Source: an uncultured Terrimonas sp. (GTDB lineage Bacteria; Bacteroidota; Bacteroidia; Chitinophagales; Chitinophagaceae). From it: 5,770 bases of DNA. The notes beneath the pieces are model-generated. The model saw only the letters and a program-made list of their open reading frames with translations. It had not been told where the DNA came from and ran no database searches. The stretch spans positions 1 to 5,770 of the forward strand of contig CAMPJQ010000203.1 of the NCBI GenBank assembly GCA_946886925.1, in the 5' to 3' direction. Position 1 is the first letter of the stretch. Every line of letters starts with the position of its first letter. The translations under genes were made by a program, and so were the position numbers. Positions 4,857 through 5,770 of this stretch are shown here, in pieces.

Positions 4857-5770
4857 ATGGCAGACGATGTAATGAAATCCATGTTGGCGGAATACTCCTC
4901 TTATACGCTGAAAGGCATACATCATTTTATTCCTGACAAAGAGCCCAGAAAATATTTATACGATCTTATCAGTGATTATCCCAACCGGGGTGGCAAAGGT
5001 TTCCGGCCGGGGTTATGCATATCTACCTGTAAAGCCTTTGGGGGTTCAGCAAGCCAGGCCCTGTATTCGGCTGTTTCACTTGAATTATTGCACAATGCAT
5101 TTTTGATACATGATGATATAGAAGATGAGAGCATTTCCCGTCGTAATAAACCCACCATGCACCAGTATAATAACAGAGGCATTGCCATTAATGTAGGTGA
5201 CGCCATGAATGTACTGAGCCTGTATCCTCTTTTCATGAACAAGGAAAAACTCGGTCCCTCTCTTTCTATGAAAATATTTCTTGAGGTACAGCACATGGTA
5301 TCGGAGTCTGTGGAAGGGCAGGCTATGGAACTGGGCTGGCGTAAAGACAATGTTTGCGGATTGGAGGATGAGGACTATTTGCGTATGATCCTTAAAAAAA
5401 CCTGCTGGTATACCTGCATACATCCCATTCGTATCGGAGCTATCATCGGCAGTCAGGGAAAGGTGAAACCGGATCAGTTTAACCGTTTTGGTTATTTTAT
5501 GGGCACAGCTTTTCAAATACAGGACGATGTACTTAACCTGGTGGCCGAAGAAAATAAGTATGGCAAAGAAATTGGTGGCGACATTATAGAAGGTAAACGA
5601 ACGTTAATGCTTATTCATTTATTAAAACATTGCAATAGGGAGGAGTTGAAAAAGATAAAGAAGTTTCTCGCTATACCCATTTGCAACAGAGATACGGAAA
5701 CCGCTGCATGGATACTACAACTGATGCATCATTACAATAGCCTTGGCTACTCAAGGAATATTTCGAAATA
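4857..5770 (+). CDS. Trans-isoprenyl diphosphate synthase (polyprenyl synthetase family), 3' end outside window
   Basis: The first 304 codons of a cytoplasmic enzyme that condenses isopentenyl diphosphate with an allylic diphosphate to make longer prenyl diphosphates. All hallmark motifs are visible: GGKGFRP (45-51, substrate-binding Lys47 and Arg50), the first Asp-rich motif HDDIED (Asp86, Asp87, Asp90) followed by RRNKPT, the EGQ motif (153-155), Lys181-Thr182, the second motif FQIQDDVLNL (Asp223, Asp224), and YGKEIGGD...EGKRTL (235-250). The first motif is DDxxD without the two-residue insertion typical of bacterial farnesyl and type II geranylgeranyl synthases. The second ends in Asn (DDVLN), which resembles eukaryotic-type GGPP synthases. 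Ala81 and Phe82, five and four residues before the first Asp, do not settle product length. GGPP or a nearby length is a guess. The frame is open at the edge, and the family usually runs about 320-340 residues, so only a short tail is missing. It starts 9 nt after gene 5. Confidence 0.95.
   Translation, partial: MADDVMKSMLAEYSSYTLKGIHHFIPDKEPRKYLYDLISDYPNRGGKGFRPGLCISTCKAFGGSASQALYSAVSLELLHNAFLIHDDIEDESISRRNKPTMHQYNNRGIAINVGDAMNVLSLYPLFMNKEKLGPSLSMKIFLEVQHMVSESVEGQAMELGWRKDNVCGLEDEDYLRMILKKTCWYTCIHPIRIGAIIGSQGKVKPDQFNRFGYFMGTAFQIQDDVLNLVAEENKYGKEIGGDIIEGKRTLMLIHLLKHCNREELKKIKKFLAIPICNRDTETAAWILQLMHHYNSLGYSRNISK

Noticed and set aside
4976..5516. Minus-strand open frames of 124 and 143 codons
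   Set aside because: Both are antisense to the prenyl synthase, whose conserved motifs prove the plus-strand frame.
1408..5770. Family 2 encapsulin-type terpenoid compartment
   Set aside because: Some encapsulin loci carry prenyl synthases, but no protein here has shell (HK97-fold) features or length. The analogy is only to the idea of compartmentalised synthesis.

Overview
The window looks like a chromosomal segment of a Bacteroidota bacterium, most plausibly a Chitinophagaceae-type soil or freshwater organism. This is inferred from moderate-to-low GC by eye, A-rich start regions with no clear Shine-Dalgarno sequences, a DUF5009/HGSNAT-type membrane acyltransferase of the kind common in this phylum, and a degenerate CACAAAG/CGAAGG-type intergenic repeat at the left edge. 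No rRNA, tRNA, IS element or CRISPR array is visible.

Layout. Bases 1-101 hold a short degenerate repeat and nothing else I can support. A minus-strand gene (102-1202) encodes a multi-pass membrane protein related to heparan-alpha-glucosaminide N-acetyltransferase. A 205-bp divergent intergenic region (1203-1407) must carry the promoters for both directions. From 1408 to the right edge, six plus-strand genes follow with gaps of 52, -11, 36, 9 and 9 nt. This looks like one operon, and it continues past the window.

The operon is the interesting part. Gene 1 (172 aa) starts with five imperfect 8-residue repeats and a 12-residue tandem duplication, and ends with a CxxxCC cluster. Gene 2 (266 aa) appears to be two Ig-like beta-sandwich domains, the second with a helical insertion. 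Genes 3, 4 and 5 (220, 219 and 236 aa) share one architecture: an N-terminal amphipathic helical region, a linker, and a C-terminal Ig-like domain with the recurring pattern 'L-x-P-(G/A/F)-E ... hydrophobic strand ... P-x(4,5)-G-x-Y'. Gene 6 (cut by the window end after 304 codons) is a trans-isoprenyl diphosphate synthase with intact active-site motifs.

None of genes 1-5 has a signal peptide or membrane span, so they are predicted to be cytoplasmic even though their Ig-like domains resemble those of surface proteins. I do not recognise genes 1-5 as a named system. My working inference is that they form a cytoplasmic multi-protein assembly (scaffold, or a phasin-like coat on a membrane or hydrophobic body) made by duplication of a helix-plus-Ig module and coupled to isoprenoid or terpenoid synthesis through gene 6. 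The cluster architecture and synthase motifs are seen in the sequence. The functional link is hypothesis.
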